From an uncultured Eubacteriales bacterium (GTDB lineage: Bacteria > Bacillota > Clostridia > Oscillospirales > CAG-272), in NCBI GenBank assembly GCA_934486825.1, contig CAKSQF010000001.1, positions 80,767 through 144,766 of the forward strand: a stretch of 64,000 nucleotides of DNA, written 5' to 3'. The notes beneath the pieces are model-generated. The model saw only the letters and a list, made by a program, of their open reading frames with translations, ran no database searches and had not been told where the DNA came from. Both the position numbers and the translations under genes were made by a program. Shown one piece after another: positions 27,652 through 35,311 of the stretch. The stretch's first letter is position 1; each line of letters begins with the position of its first letter.

Positions 27652-29199
27652 TCAGTTGTTTATCCCGGCGTAATCTGCCTTTGTCACTCCGGGATCCTCG
27701 GTTATGGTTATATTACGGAATGAGTTGTCGGGTGAGCGCTTTATGCGATAGCGATGATGAGGCGGCGGAAGCGGGTCGTTTGTGCGTATAAGCGCTGTTG
27801 TGAGCGTTTTCAGCATGTCGAGACTTATATCTTCATAGCCGACTTTTCCCCAGAGATTTTTAAGCTCCGAACGGTCGTTTTTCAGATTGTACAATCTGTA
27901 ATTTCCCATCATGTCAGCCTGTAACTTGTAATCGCCCTTTACGACCATGCGTACACTGCCGCACTGAGTCCACGAATTCAGACAGTCAAATGTTTCGCGC
28001 TTGTGACATGCTCCTTCCTCGCAAAGATCGAGACAGTCGTTCTTGGTCCAGTATAAGCCGCCGAAGCCGCTTTCGGAATAGGCATAATTGAACTGCTCTT
28101 TGTCGGCTGTTCCGTCAAGCAGACCGCATATGCTCTGCCCCTGAACCCCGAGAGGAATCTCAACGCCGAGCATCCGGCATATCGTCGGCATAACGTCAAC
28201 GATGTTTACAAAGCAATCGTTTACACGTCCCTGCGGGGCTATGCCGGGACCCCTCCAGATCATGGGTATGCGGGTAAGGACATCGGGAAGATCGACACCC
28301 TTGCGCATCATTCCGTATTCGCCGACAAAGTCGCCGTGGTCCGACATGTAAATAACTATCGTGTTTTTGTCAAGCTTTCGCTCTTCAAGACTGTCAAGTA
28401 TTCTGCCGAACTGGTCGTCAATGAGACGCAGCATCCCGAGATAATTCGATCTCATTCTTGCAATCCGTGACTTGTCTGTACCGATTACCTCGTCCCAGAC
28501 ACCCTTGAGCCATGCGAAACGCTCGCCTTTTTCGGAAAGATCAATATCAGCCGACTCAAGTTTTGGCAGATCAGCCGGCGGAAACATATCAAAATAAGGC
28601 TTCGGTACCTGATAAGGGTTGTGCGGCTCCGCAAATGATACCCACGCAAAGAACGGCTTGTCAGAGCCGAGACTGTCAAGGAACCTGATGAATGAGCTTG
28701 CATTGCGGTAGGGCTGCTGACAGGAAACAGGGAATGGTGACGGCGTTTCACAGTCAATGAATTTTGTACTTTTCAGAAATTCGTTGAACTTTTTCTGAAG
28801 CTCGTCAGATTCCGGACGATCTTTCCCGTATTCGTTTCCGAGATGATCGTTTTCGGCATGAAAATCGAAGTACTTGGCGGCGTTCATGTATGAATGATTC
28901 TTTCCGCACAGTGCAGTCGCATAACCCTGCTCGCGCAGGACTGTTATAAGGTCTTTATAAAAACAGACGTCACGCAGATTGTGATTTGTACGGACCCGAT
29001 GCGCGGAAGGGTATCTGCCGGTAAAAAGACTCGTTCTTGCGGGTGAGCAGGTTGGGTTCGGTGTATATGCGCAGGCAAAGTCGGTTCCCTCACTTGCAAA
29101 ACGATCAAGGTTCGGCATTGTGTCAAAGACATACCCGGCTCCCTTGCGAAGTCCTGCCTGCTGCTGGTCGGTCATTATTATCAGAATATTCGGTTTCAT
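27652..29199 (-). CDS. Cysteine-type sulfatase (family S1)
   Basis: Hydrolyses a sulfate ester, probably from host glycans or small sulfated compounds. 515 residues. The metal-binding start NILIIMTDQQQ, the modification motif CSPARTS with Cys51 (converted to formylglycine), the substrate loop LCGKNHSYM, YMSDHGDFVGEYGMMRKG and the C-terminal FSGLE-type segment AYSESGFGG are seen. No signal peptide is visible, so a cytoplasmic or non-classical location is likely. The DQ rather than DD metal motif fits choline-sulfatase-like groups. GAGGAA precedes the ATG. It stands alone behind a consensus promoter; no formylglycine-generating enzyme is in the window. The substrate is unknown. Confidence 0.9.
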   Translation of the reverse strand: MKPNILIIMTDQQQAGLRKGAGYVFDTMPNLDRFASEGTDFACAYTPNPTCSPARTSLFTGRYPSAHRVRTNHNLRDVCFYKDLITVLREQGYATALCGKNHSYMNAAKYFDFHAENDHLGNEYGKDRPESDELQKKFNEFLKSTKFIDCETPSPFPVSCQQPYRNASSFIRFLDSLGSDKPFFAWVSFAEPHNPYQVPKPYFDMFPPADLPKLESADIDLSEKGERFAWLKGVWDEVIGTDKSRIARMRSNYLGMLRLIDDQFGRILDSLEERKLDKNTIVIYMSDHGDFVGEYGMMRKGVDLPDVLTRIPMIWRGPGIAPQGRVNDCFVNIVDVMPTICRMLGVEIPLGVQGQSICGLLDGTADKEQFNYAYSESGFGGLYWTKNDCLDLCEEGACHKRETFDCLNSWTQCGSVRMVVKGDYKLQADMMGNYRLYNLKNDRSELKNLWGKVGYEDISLDMLKTLTTALIRTNDPLPPPHHRYRIKRSPDNSFRNITITEDPGVTKADYAGINN

Positions 29200-29235
29200 A
29201 ATAATTCCTCATTTATTTATGTGTTACATGCGTAT

Positions 29236-29264
29236 ATTATAACATAAAAAAATACTTGTGTCAA
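29236..29264 (-). promoter_or_regulatory. Consensus promoter of the sulfatase
   Basis: Minus strand TTGACA, 17 bases, TATAAT, 36 bases before the ATG. The remaining 29265-29427 holds no gene or clear structure. Confidence 0.85.
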
Positions 29265-29427
29265 TAAGTTGTGATTGATTCATATAAAACTGAGTGTAGG
29301 ATTGAAATTTTGCAAATACAACACTTTTTCCTGTGCGCCCGCTTAACCGAACCTTTCCCAAAACTGCTCTTTTTAATATTTTGAATCCGGGTGTAATATA
29401 TCTTTGACAAACCGACATATACAACAT

Positions 29428-30780
29428 TTATTGAAAATTATCTCTTTTGGCAAGCGTTTTTGCGTGTTTTATGAGAGCATCGGGCGTGTTTTCGACTTTG
29501 TCCTCCATGACAGCCGTCAAAAGCTGTCCGAGTATATCTCCGATCTCTTTGCCGGGTCCGATTCCGACAGATAAAAGATCGTTTCCGCTTATCGCAAGAT
29601 CACGCAGAAAACAGCAGTCGCCGTTCTCAACAATAAGTCTGTATATTCCGGTTGCTTCTTTTATTTCATCAATGCGCTCGCTGTCGAGAAATTTACCGTC
29701 TCCCTTTGACAGATTGTCGGCAAGCATGATGTCAAGAAGGAACCCTGCATTCTCAATGCCGTACCTGTTTATGAATTTGCGCATACCGATCCGATCTGCG
29801 GGAAGCGTGTCCATGTGTGCGCCTATAAGCACCTCCGTCCGGCTTCTGCTTGCATTGTCGAACTTAAGACGTTCCATGATTGCATGAGCGATCGGTACTC
29901 CCGCCGCGGCGTGCCCTTTGTAATGACATTCTCCTTCGGGACCGACAGTTCTGACATACGGCTTTCCCATGTCGTGAAAAAGCATGGTGTAACGCATAAC
30001 CGGAACCGGAGCGATCCTGTCAATCGTATGAAGGGTGTGTTCCCAAAGGTCGTATGCGTGATAGTGTGTGCCCTGATCGTAACCGATCATAACCGATATC
30101 TCGGGTATGATCACTTCAATGACATCGCTGTATTCCCGCAGTATTTTTACCGCATTTTTGCCGCAGATAAGTCGGTCAAGCTCGCTCTTTATGCGTTCCG
30201 GAGCAATTCCGGACAGACTGCCTTTCAGCAGATGTATCGCGTCCGCCGTACCTTTTTCTATGTCAAAGCAGTATACCGATGCAAATCTCAGCCCGCGGAG
30301 GATACGCAGTGCGTCCTCACCGAAGCGCTTTACAGGGTCTCCGACAGCTCTTATAAGTTTTTTTTCTATGTCGGCTTTTCCGCAAAACGGATCGATAATC
30401 CCATCACGGTCGTTATAGGCTATCGCATTGACCGTAAAGTCACGCCTTGCGAGATCTTCTTCAACCGATTGCACGAAACTGACCTTGTCGGGATGTCTGT
30501 GATCGCTGTATCCGTCCTCGGTGCGGAAGGTCGTTATTTCATAGACTTCCTTGTTTATCACCACGGCAACGGTCCCGTGCTTTATTCCGGTATCAATTGT
30601 ATGAAACTCCGAAAAGCATTTCTTTGTTTCCTCGGGCTTTGCATCGGTGCAGATGTCATAATCCTTCGGGGTAATCCCCATGATGCTGTCTCTTATGCAA
30701 CCGCCGACCGCATATGCATCAAATCCCGATCCGGCTAAAATTTCTATTATTTTTTTTACATTTTCGGGTAAAGAAATCAT
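29428..30780 (-). CDS. cca: CCA tRNA nucleotidyltransferase with HD domain
   Basis: Adds or repairs the 3' CCA of tRNAs. 450 residues from ATG 30780. The nucleotidyltransferase head shows YAVGGCIRDSIMGITPKDYD (Gly-Gly, Arg-Asp and Asp-x-Asp), EITTFRTEDGYSDHRHPDKV, DLARRDFTVNAIAYN and GEDALRILRGLRFAS. The middle HD phosphohydrolase domain has DLWEHTLHTIDRI and MLFHDMGKP. An HD-containing form is common in Clostridia. It is divergent from miaB, another tRNA-processing gene. Confidence 0.95.
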   Translation of the reverse strand: MISLPENVKKIIEILAGSGFDAYAVGGCIRDSIMGITPKDYDICTDAKPEETKKCFSEFHTIDTGIKHGTVAVVINKEVYEITTFRTEDGYSDHRHPDKVSFVQSVEEDLARRDFTVNAIAYNDRDGIIDPFCGKADIEKKLIRAVGDPVKRFGEDALRILRGLRFASVYCFDIEKGTADAIHLLKGSLSGIAPERIKSELDRLICGKNAVKILREYSDVIEVIIPEISVMIGYDQGTHYHAYDLWEHTLHTIDRIAPVPVMRYTMLFHDMGKPYVRTVGPEGECHYKGHAAAGVPIAHAIMERLKFDNASRSRTEVLIGAHMDTLPADRIGMRKFINRYGIENAGFLLDIMLADNLSKGDGKFLDSERIDEIKEATGIYRLIVENGDCCFLRDLAISGNDLLSVGIGPGKEIGDILGQLLTAVMEDKVENTPDALIKHAKTLAKRDNFQ

Positions 30781-30807
30781 TGATATTACCTGCTTCTTTC
30801 GGATGAG

Positions 30808-30836
30808 ATTATAGCACATATGTTTTTTTTTGTCAA
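30808..30836 (-). promoter_or_regulatory. Consensus promoter of cca
   Basis: Minus strand TTGACA (30831-30836), 17 bases, TATAAT (30808-30813), 27 bases before the cca ATG. Confidence 0.87.
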
Positions 30837-30859
30837 GCAAAACTATTTTGACAAAAAGG

Positions 30860-30888
30860 TTGAAAAACAGGCTTGTTTATGATATTAT
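30860..30888 (+). promoter_or_regulatory. Promoter of miaB
   Basis: TTGAAA (30860-30865), 17 bases, TATTAT (30883-30888). AAAGGA and ATG 30919 follow. Divergent to the cca promoter. Confidence 0.75.
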
Positions 30889-30918
30889 ATAGTGCAGAAC
30901 GGTTGAAAGGATGTTATA

Positions 30919-32358
30919 ATGAGAAAAACAACGGTTATTTCGGTTGAGGATACCGAAAAACAGTATGAATATATGGACAAGGTCAAGGCGGCACTCGGCG
31001 GGAGCGACAGATATGTCTTTATCCAGACCTTCGGATGCCAGCAGAATGAGGCGGATTCTGAAAGGATCGCCGGTATGGCGGAGCATATGGGGTATACCGC
31101 CACCGATGACCCTGCGATTGCCGATCTGATTATTGTCAATACCTGTGCCGTAAGAGAGCATGCAGAGCTTAAAGCACTGTCGATAACCGGACAGTTCAAG
31201 CATCTTAAGGAACGGAAAAAAAGCCTGCTGATAGGAATATGCGGCTGTATGGTTTCGCAGGAGCACAGGAAGGACGATATAAAGAAACGCTACCCTTACG
31301 TTGATTTCCTTTTCGGAACTTCAATGCTGTGGAGATTTCCCGAAATTCTTTACAGTGTGATGTTATCGAAAAAACGCGCGTTTTTTCTTGATTCGGGCGA
31401 TGAGGGAAATATCTGCGAAGGCTTGCCCGTGCGCCGTGCTCCCGGTTCGAAGGCATGGGTGTCAATCATGTATGGATGCAATAATTTCTGTACATATTGT
31501 GTTGTGCCCTACGTAAGAGGACGCGAGCGCAGCCGCAATAAGGAAAATATTCTTGAAGAAGTGGCAGCGCTTGCATCCGACGGATGCAGGGAGATCACGC
31601 TTCTTGGTCAGAACGTGAATTCGTACGGAAAAGACCTGTACGATGACTATGATTTTGCCGATCTGCTTTCGGATATCTGTAAGATCGACGGCGATTTTAC
31701 CGTGAGATTTATGACAAGCCACCCCAAGGATGCTTCGCATAAGCTGATCGATACGATCGCGGATAATCCCAAGATTGCAAAAGCGTTTCATCTGCCGGTA
31801 CAGTCGGGAAGCAATGACGTGCTGAGGGCGATGAACCGCCATTACACAAGAGAGGCTTATCTTGAGCTTGTCGATTATATGCGGAAAAGAATACCCGATA
31901 TAGCATTGACAACAGATATTATCGTCGGATTTCCCGGTGAAACAGATGCGGACTTTGAGGATACACTTGATATTCTGCGCAAGGTAAGATATGATAATAT
32001 CTATTCGTTTATTTTTTCACCGAGAAAGGGAACAAAAGCCGCCGATATGGAACAGCTCCCCGAATCGGTCAGAGCTGCCAGGTTCGAACGTCTTCTTGCA
32101 TTGCAGAATGAAATATCAAACGATAAAAACCGGTCCTACCTGCATACCTGTCAGCATGTCCTTGTTGAAGGCAAAAGCAAGACCGACGAATCGAAGCTTA
32201 CCGGAAGAAACGAAAAAAATCGTCTCGTCCATTTCGAGGGAGATGACAGTCTTATCGGCGGATATGCCGACGTTTATATCACACGCGCCGAAACATATGC
32301 GCTTTACGGCGAACTGAAAAAGCAGGAAGAAGGAGAACAGAACAGTGGAAATAATTGA
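30919..32358 (+). CDS. miaB: tRNA methylthiotransferase MiaB
   Basis: Radical SAM enzyme that turns i6A37 into ms2i6A37 in tRNAs reading codons that start with U. 479 residues. The UPF0004 domain holds Cys40 (FIQTFGCQQNE), Cys76 (NTCAVRE) and Cys110 (GICGCM), which bind the auxiliary cluster. The radical SAM triad is in YGCNNFCTYCVVPYVRGRE. A TRAM domain ends the protein (HVLVEGKSK ... ADVYITRA). AAAGGA lies seven bases before the ATG. The downstream RicA-like gene overlaps its end, the same pairing as in Bacillus. Confidence 0.97.
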   Translation: MRKTTVISVEDTEKQYEYMDKVKAALGGSDRYVFIQTFGCQQNEADSERIAGMAEHMGYTATDDPAIADLIIVNTCAVREHAELKALSITGQFKHLKERKKSLLIGICGCMVSQEHRKDDIKKRYPYVDFLFGTSMLWRFPEILYSVMLSKKRAFFLDSGDEGNICEGLPVRRAPGSKAWVSIMYGCNNFCTYCVVPYVRGRERSRNKENILEEVAALASDGCREITLLGQNVNSYGKDLYDDYDFADLLSDICKIDGDFTVRFMTSHPKDASHKLIDTIADNPKIAKAFHLPVQSGSNDVLRAMNRHYTREAYLELVDYMRKRIPDIALTTDIIVGFPGETDADFEDTLDILRKVRYDNIYSFIFSPRKGTKAADMEQLPESVRAARFERLLALQNEISNDKNRSYLHTCQHVLVEGKSKTDESKLTGRNEKNRLVHFEGDDSLIGGYADVYITRAETYALYGELKKQEEGEQNSGNN

Positions 32359-32737
32359 AATGGCACAGGCACTCGGACTTCGTATCAGATCAAGCAGTGA
32401 AGGAGTCAGATTTGAAGAAGCAAAGGCGGCTTATGAGTCGAATATCGAAATAAATAATGCCCTTATGGAGTATCAGATACAGCAGGATCTTTTGTCAAAG
32501 CAAGAGGATGAAGATGGTACGCCGATGGACGAACAAACGCTTACAAGGGTAAATGACAGGATTAACGAGCTTTATGAGTTTATTGTGAACCATGAGGCTT
32601 ATAAGGAGTATGAGAACGCTCAAAAGGAACTCAATGAGCTGATAACCCGCGTCAACAGCACGATCGTTGCACAGATCACGGGACGCACTGGCGGACAGTG
32701 TTCGCACGATTGCTCAAGTTGCGGAGGATGTCACTGA
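32345..32737 (+). CDS. YlbF/YmcA family protein (RicA-like) with a Cys-rich tail
   Basis: 130 residues starting at GTG 32345, inside the end of miaB, with GAAGGAG upstream. The body is the helical Com_YlbF fold (MEIIEMAQALGLRIRSSSEG, AKAAYESNIEINNALMEYQI, YEFIVNHEAYKEYENAQKEL). The last residues, CSHDCSSCGGCH, carry four cysteines and two histidines in 12 positions and look like a metal or Fe-S ligand set. In Bacillus the RicA/RicF/RicT complex binds Fe-S clusters and promotes RNase Y processing; ricA (ymcA) follows miaB there too. Family assignment is firm, the specific RicA name is inferred from position. Confidence 0.82.
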   Translation: MEIIEMAQALGLRIRSSSEGVRFEEAKAAYESNIEINNALMEYQIQQDLLSKQEDEDGTPMDEQTLTRVNDRINELYEFIVNHEAYKEYENAQKELNELITRVNSTIVAQITGRTGGQCSHDCSSCGGCH

Positions 32738-32751
32738 TATTTGTTAAATAA

Positions 32752-32789
32752 ATCGGCGCAGTCGGTAACGACTGCGCCGATGCTTTTTT
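32752..32789 (+). terminator. Terminator after miaB-ricA
   Basis: ATCGGCGCAGTCG-GTAA-CGACTGCGCCGAT, a perfect 13-base stem followed by GCTTTTTT. Confidence 0.93.
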
Positions 32790-32801
32790 GACTTTTTGTT
32801 C

Positions 32802-34049
32802 TCATTCCCGACGCTTTTCGGATGTCGCTCCCTCGTCGACAGGCAGTGAATCACTGTTGAATAACCCTATGATAAACCCGACAAGTGAGTCTGCGGCTTT
32901 TCCGACAATCTCGGTTAATCTGTCAATCTGTAAGATTTTGAACAAAAGCATGCGTATACGTTCGAGCAAAATGCATACGACAAAGAGAACCGCGACCGCA
33001 ACCACCACATAGTATGCCATTTCGAGAGTGTCCGAGAAATAACCGAGCTTCCAGAACCTGTACAGCATGAAATAATTCCAGAATATCGGCTGAACATGTA
33101 TGATATATACTCCGAAGGTCGCGGGGGCAAAAAAATTGATGACCGCTTTTATCGGCTTTGAACCGATTCTTATACGCGACGCAAGTATAAGCAGAAGTAT
33201 CGAGCCCGCGAGTATGAACGGGGAGGTGTACTGGATAAACTGTCCCTTCAGCGTCGGGAGTATTTCATCCTCGGGATGCAACTTTACGAGCTTTTCGATG
33301 TAGAACATCCAATGCCATGCGGCGGCTGTGCAGAACAGATAACCCATCAGACAGACCTCGGACGGGATATATATCTTCGGTGTGGGATACTTGGCAATGT
33401 ACGCTCCTATGAAATAAAGGAGCATCAGCCAGATCGCCGAATAGCCGTAGCCGATAACAAACAGATCTCCGTTTGACATTGTGGGAATGACCGACGTAAG
33501 TATGAAAACCCCGCAGCAGATGCAGAAATGTTCGCCGCGCCTTAGCCTTTCTATTGCCGGATTCAGTATCGGCATTGCAAAAAACGCAAGAGTGTAGGCA
33601 TTGAAATACCAGTACTGATTGTTGGAAACCGGGAATAAAGCATATATGTATTCGTCCGGAATGATCAGCCTCGGTTCAAGTTCGGTTTTGACCGAAGGAA
33701 TAAAGAATTTCAGAAGCTCAATGAATTTTTCGAATATAAAAGGAAATTTGTCGATCGCGAGAACGATCATTACGCCCCAGAACGAAACAAGGAGCCATGT
33801 TTTGAGATATTTGGAGGTTCTGATCTTTGATTTGTAGCTGACATACCCCGAGATCAGTGCAAAAAGATCGACCGCTCCGAAGGATGCCGTTTCCATAAGC
33901 CATGAAACCGGATGATTCATCGGATGAGATGCGGCGATTCCCGCATAGGGATAAACGCCGCCCTGACCGAGAACGTGCAGAAAAAGTACCATAAGCATGG
34001 AGATAATCCGTAAAATTTCGATTCCCATGTTTTTTTCTCGTTTTTGCAT
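32802..34049 (-). CDS. Acyltransferase family 3 membrane protein
   Basis: 415 residues, roughly ten membrane segments. The start GIEILRIISMLMVLFLHVLG contains the membrane-embedded His typical of the Acyltransferase_3 (OafA/WecH) family, followed by DLFALISGYVS. Such enzymes acetylate or succinylate cell-surface glycans or peptidoglycan. AAAGGA precedes the ATG. It is the last gene of a minus-strand run and follows the PH-domain gene by 20 bases. The acceptor is unknown. Confidence 0.85.
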   Translation of the reverse strand: MQKREKNMGIEILRIISMLMVLFLHVLGQGGVYPYAGIAASHPMNHPVSWLMETASFGAVDLFALISGYVSYKSKIRTSKYLKTWLLVSFWGVMIVLAIDKFPFIFEKFIELLKFFIPSVKTELEPRLIIPDEYIYALFPVSNNQYWYFNAYTLAFFAMPILNPAIERLRRGEHFCICCGVFILTSVIPTMSNGDLFVIGYGYSAIWLMLLYFIGAYIAKYPTPKIYIPSEVCLMGYLFCTAAAWHWMFYIEKLVKLHPEDEILPTLKGQFIQYTSPFILAGSILLLILASRIRIGSKPIKAVINFFAPATFGVYIIHVQPIFWNYFMLYRFWKLGYFSDTLEMAYYVVVAVAVLFVVCILLERIRMLLFKILQIDRLTEIVGKAADSLVGFIIGLFNSDSLPVDEGATSEKRRE

Positions 34050-34069
34050 CTTGTCTGTCCTTTCTTTTT

Positions 34070-35293
34070 TCAGTCGGTGTCGTCGAAGGAGTAGTGGTCA
34101 AGCTGTCTTATGTCAATGTTTTTTACATATGCATATGATCCGCTTTTGCCGAAGACATGTACCGAAACGTTCGTGAATCCGTGTGCAAGCTTCATTTTCG
34201 ATCCGGTTTTCGCAATAAGCTCAATTCTGTCGGTGTCAATGCAGGATGCCGTTCTGTAAAATCCACCTTTTGATAAAACCGTGATCTTTTTTCCGCTTTC
34301 AAAATAGGTGTTTTTGTATTCAAGATAACATGATGCAACGATGGTAATCAGCGCGGCTGCGGATACAATCAGCCATCCGTAACCGAAAAACGGCGCGGGA
34401 ATAATGCAGAGGGGAGGAATAAGCATCTTGATGGTAAACAGATAATGATAAAAGCTTCTGTTTCTCGGCGGTCTGTGTGACATGTTCATCTCGGGCATAA
34501 GCATCTGAGCGCATTTCATCATGTCCTTTTCCCGCAGAAGCGGGAAAATCGGCTTCGGCTTGAAAAAGATCGGATTGTATCCGACTGCGCGTACATACAG
34601 CTTGCCGTAGCCGAAGATGCGCAGGATAGGCGTCTGCTTGTATTCGATTATCGCTATTCTGTCGCGTACTATATATGTCTTGCGTCTTATCAGAAGTCCG
34701 GACTCATATGATATGCTGTTGTTTCCGCTTGATGCCCTGAAGCCGTAATACTTGAACAGCTCTCTGAGAAATCCTCCCGTAATTGCCCATATGAAAATGA
34801 TCGCATACGGCAAACCGAAGGATAGGACGAATGTTCCCGCAAAAACGACATGACGGAATACAAAATCCGATATTTTTCTTGCGGTGGTTTCGGTAAACCA
34901 GGGTGCCGAAAAAAGAAATACCGCGGACCATGACAGCAGAAGAATGACAATATACCATTCGTAATGCGATTGCAGGAGCGATTTCTTAAAAAGATCAAGC
35001 GAATTCAGCTTTGCCGACTGTACAGTGTCGCTGTCGTCATCGGTGTATTTTTTTATAAACTCCTCGGCTGTTGCGACCGGAACACCGAGCAGAGTGAAAA
35101 CATTGCCGGCAAATGTCAGAACTATGTTGCAGCGACCGAATGCACGCATTACAAAAGAGGTGACTGTCGAAACCGCTTCGATCTTATCGGTATATATTAT
35201 GTTTGAACGTGTCAGAAAAAGATTGCGTTTTATCAGTATTCTGTCGTCAAGAAAGGTATAATCCCATATAAAAAACGAAGATTTTTGCTTCAA
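34070..35293 (-). CDS. Bacterial PH domain membrane protein (YdbT-like)
   Basis: About 407 residues. The start is probably TTG 35293, eight bases after GGAGG; a GTG at 35302 lies within that ribosome site. It has repeated bPH2 (DUF304) units, seen as LDDRILIKRNLFLTRSNIIY near the N-terminus, ISYESGLLIRRKTYIVRDRI in the middle and TVLSKGGFYRTASCIDTDRI near the end, separated by two pairs of membrane segments. This is the layout of YdbT-type proteins. Function is not established; membrane-stress or antimicrobial-peptide tolerance has been suggested for relatives. It is the gene downstream of mutS2, 18 bases away. Confidence 0.78.
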   Translation of the reverse strand: MKQKSSFFIWDYTFLDDRILIKRNLFLTRSNIIYTDKIEAVSTVTSFVMRAFGRCNIVLTFAGNVFTLLGVPVATAEEFIKKYTDDDSDTVQSAKLNSLDLFKKSLLQSHYEWYIVILLLSWSAVFLFSAPWFTETTARKISDFVFRHVVFAGTFVLSFGLPYAIIFIWAITGGFLRELFKYYGFRASSGNNSISYESGLLIRRKTYIVRDRIAIIEYKQTPILRIFGYGKLYVRAVGYNPIFFKPKPIFPLLREKDMMKCAQMLMPEMNMSHRPPRNRSFYHYLFTIKMLIPPLCIIPAPFFGYGWLIVSAAALITIVASCYLEYKNTYFESGKKITVLSKGGFYRTASCIDTDRIELIAKTGSKMKLAHGFTNVSVHVFGKSGSYAYVKNIDIRQLDHYSFDDTD

Positions 35294-35311
35294 AGCCGTC
35301 ACCTCCTTTGT

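Noticed and set aside
29224..29427. 67-codon minus-strand frame between cca and the sulfatase
   Set aside because: It contains the sulfatase promoter region in antisense order and no ribosome site; composition looks non-coding.
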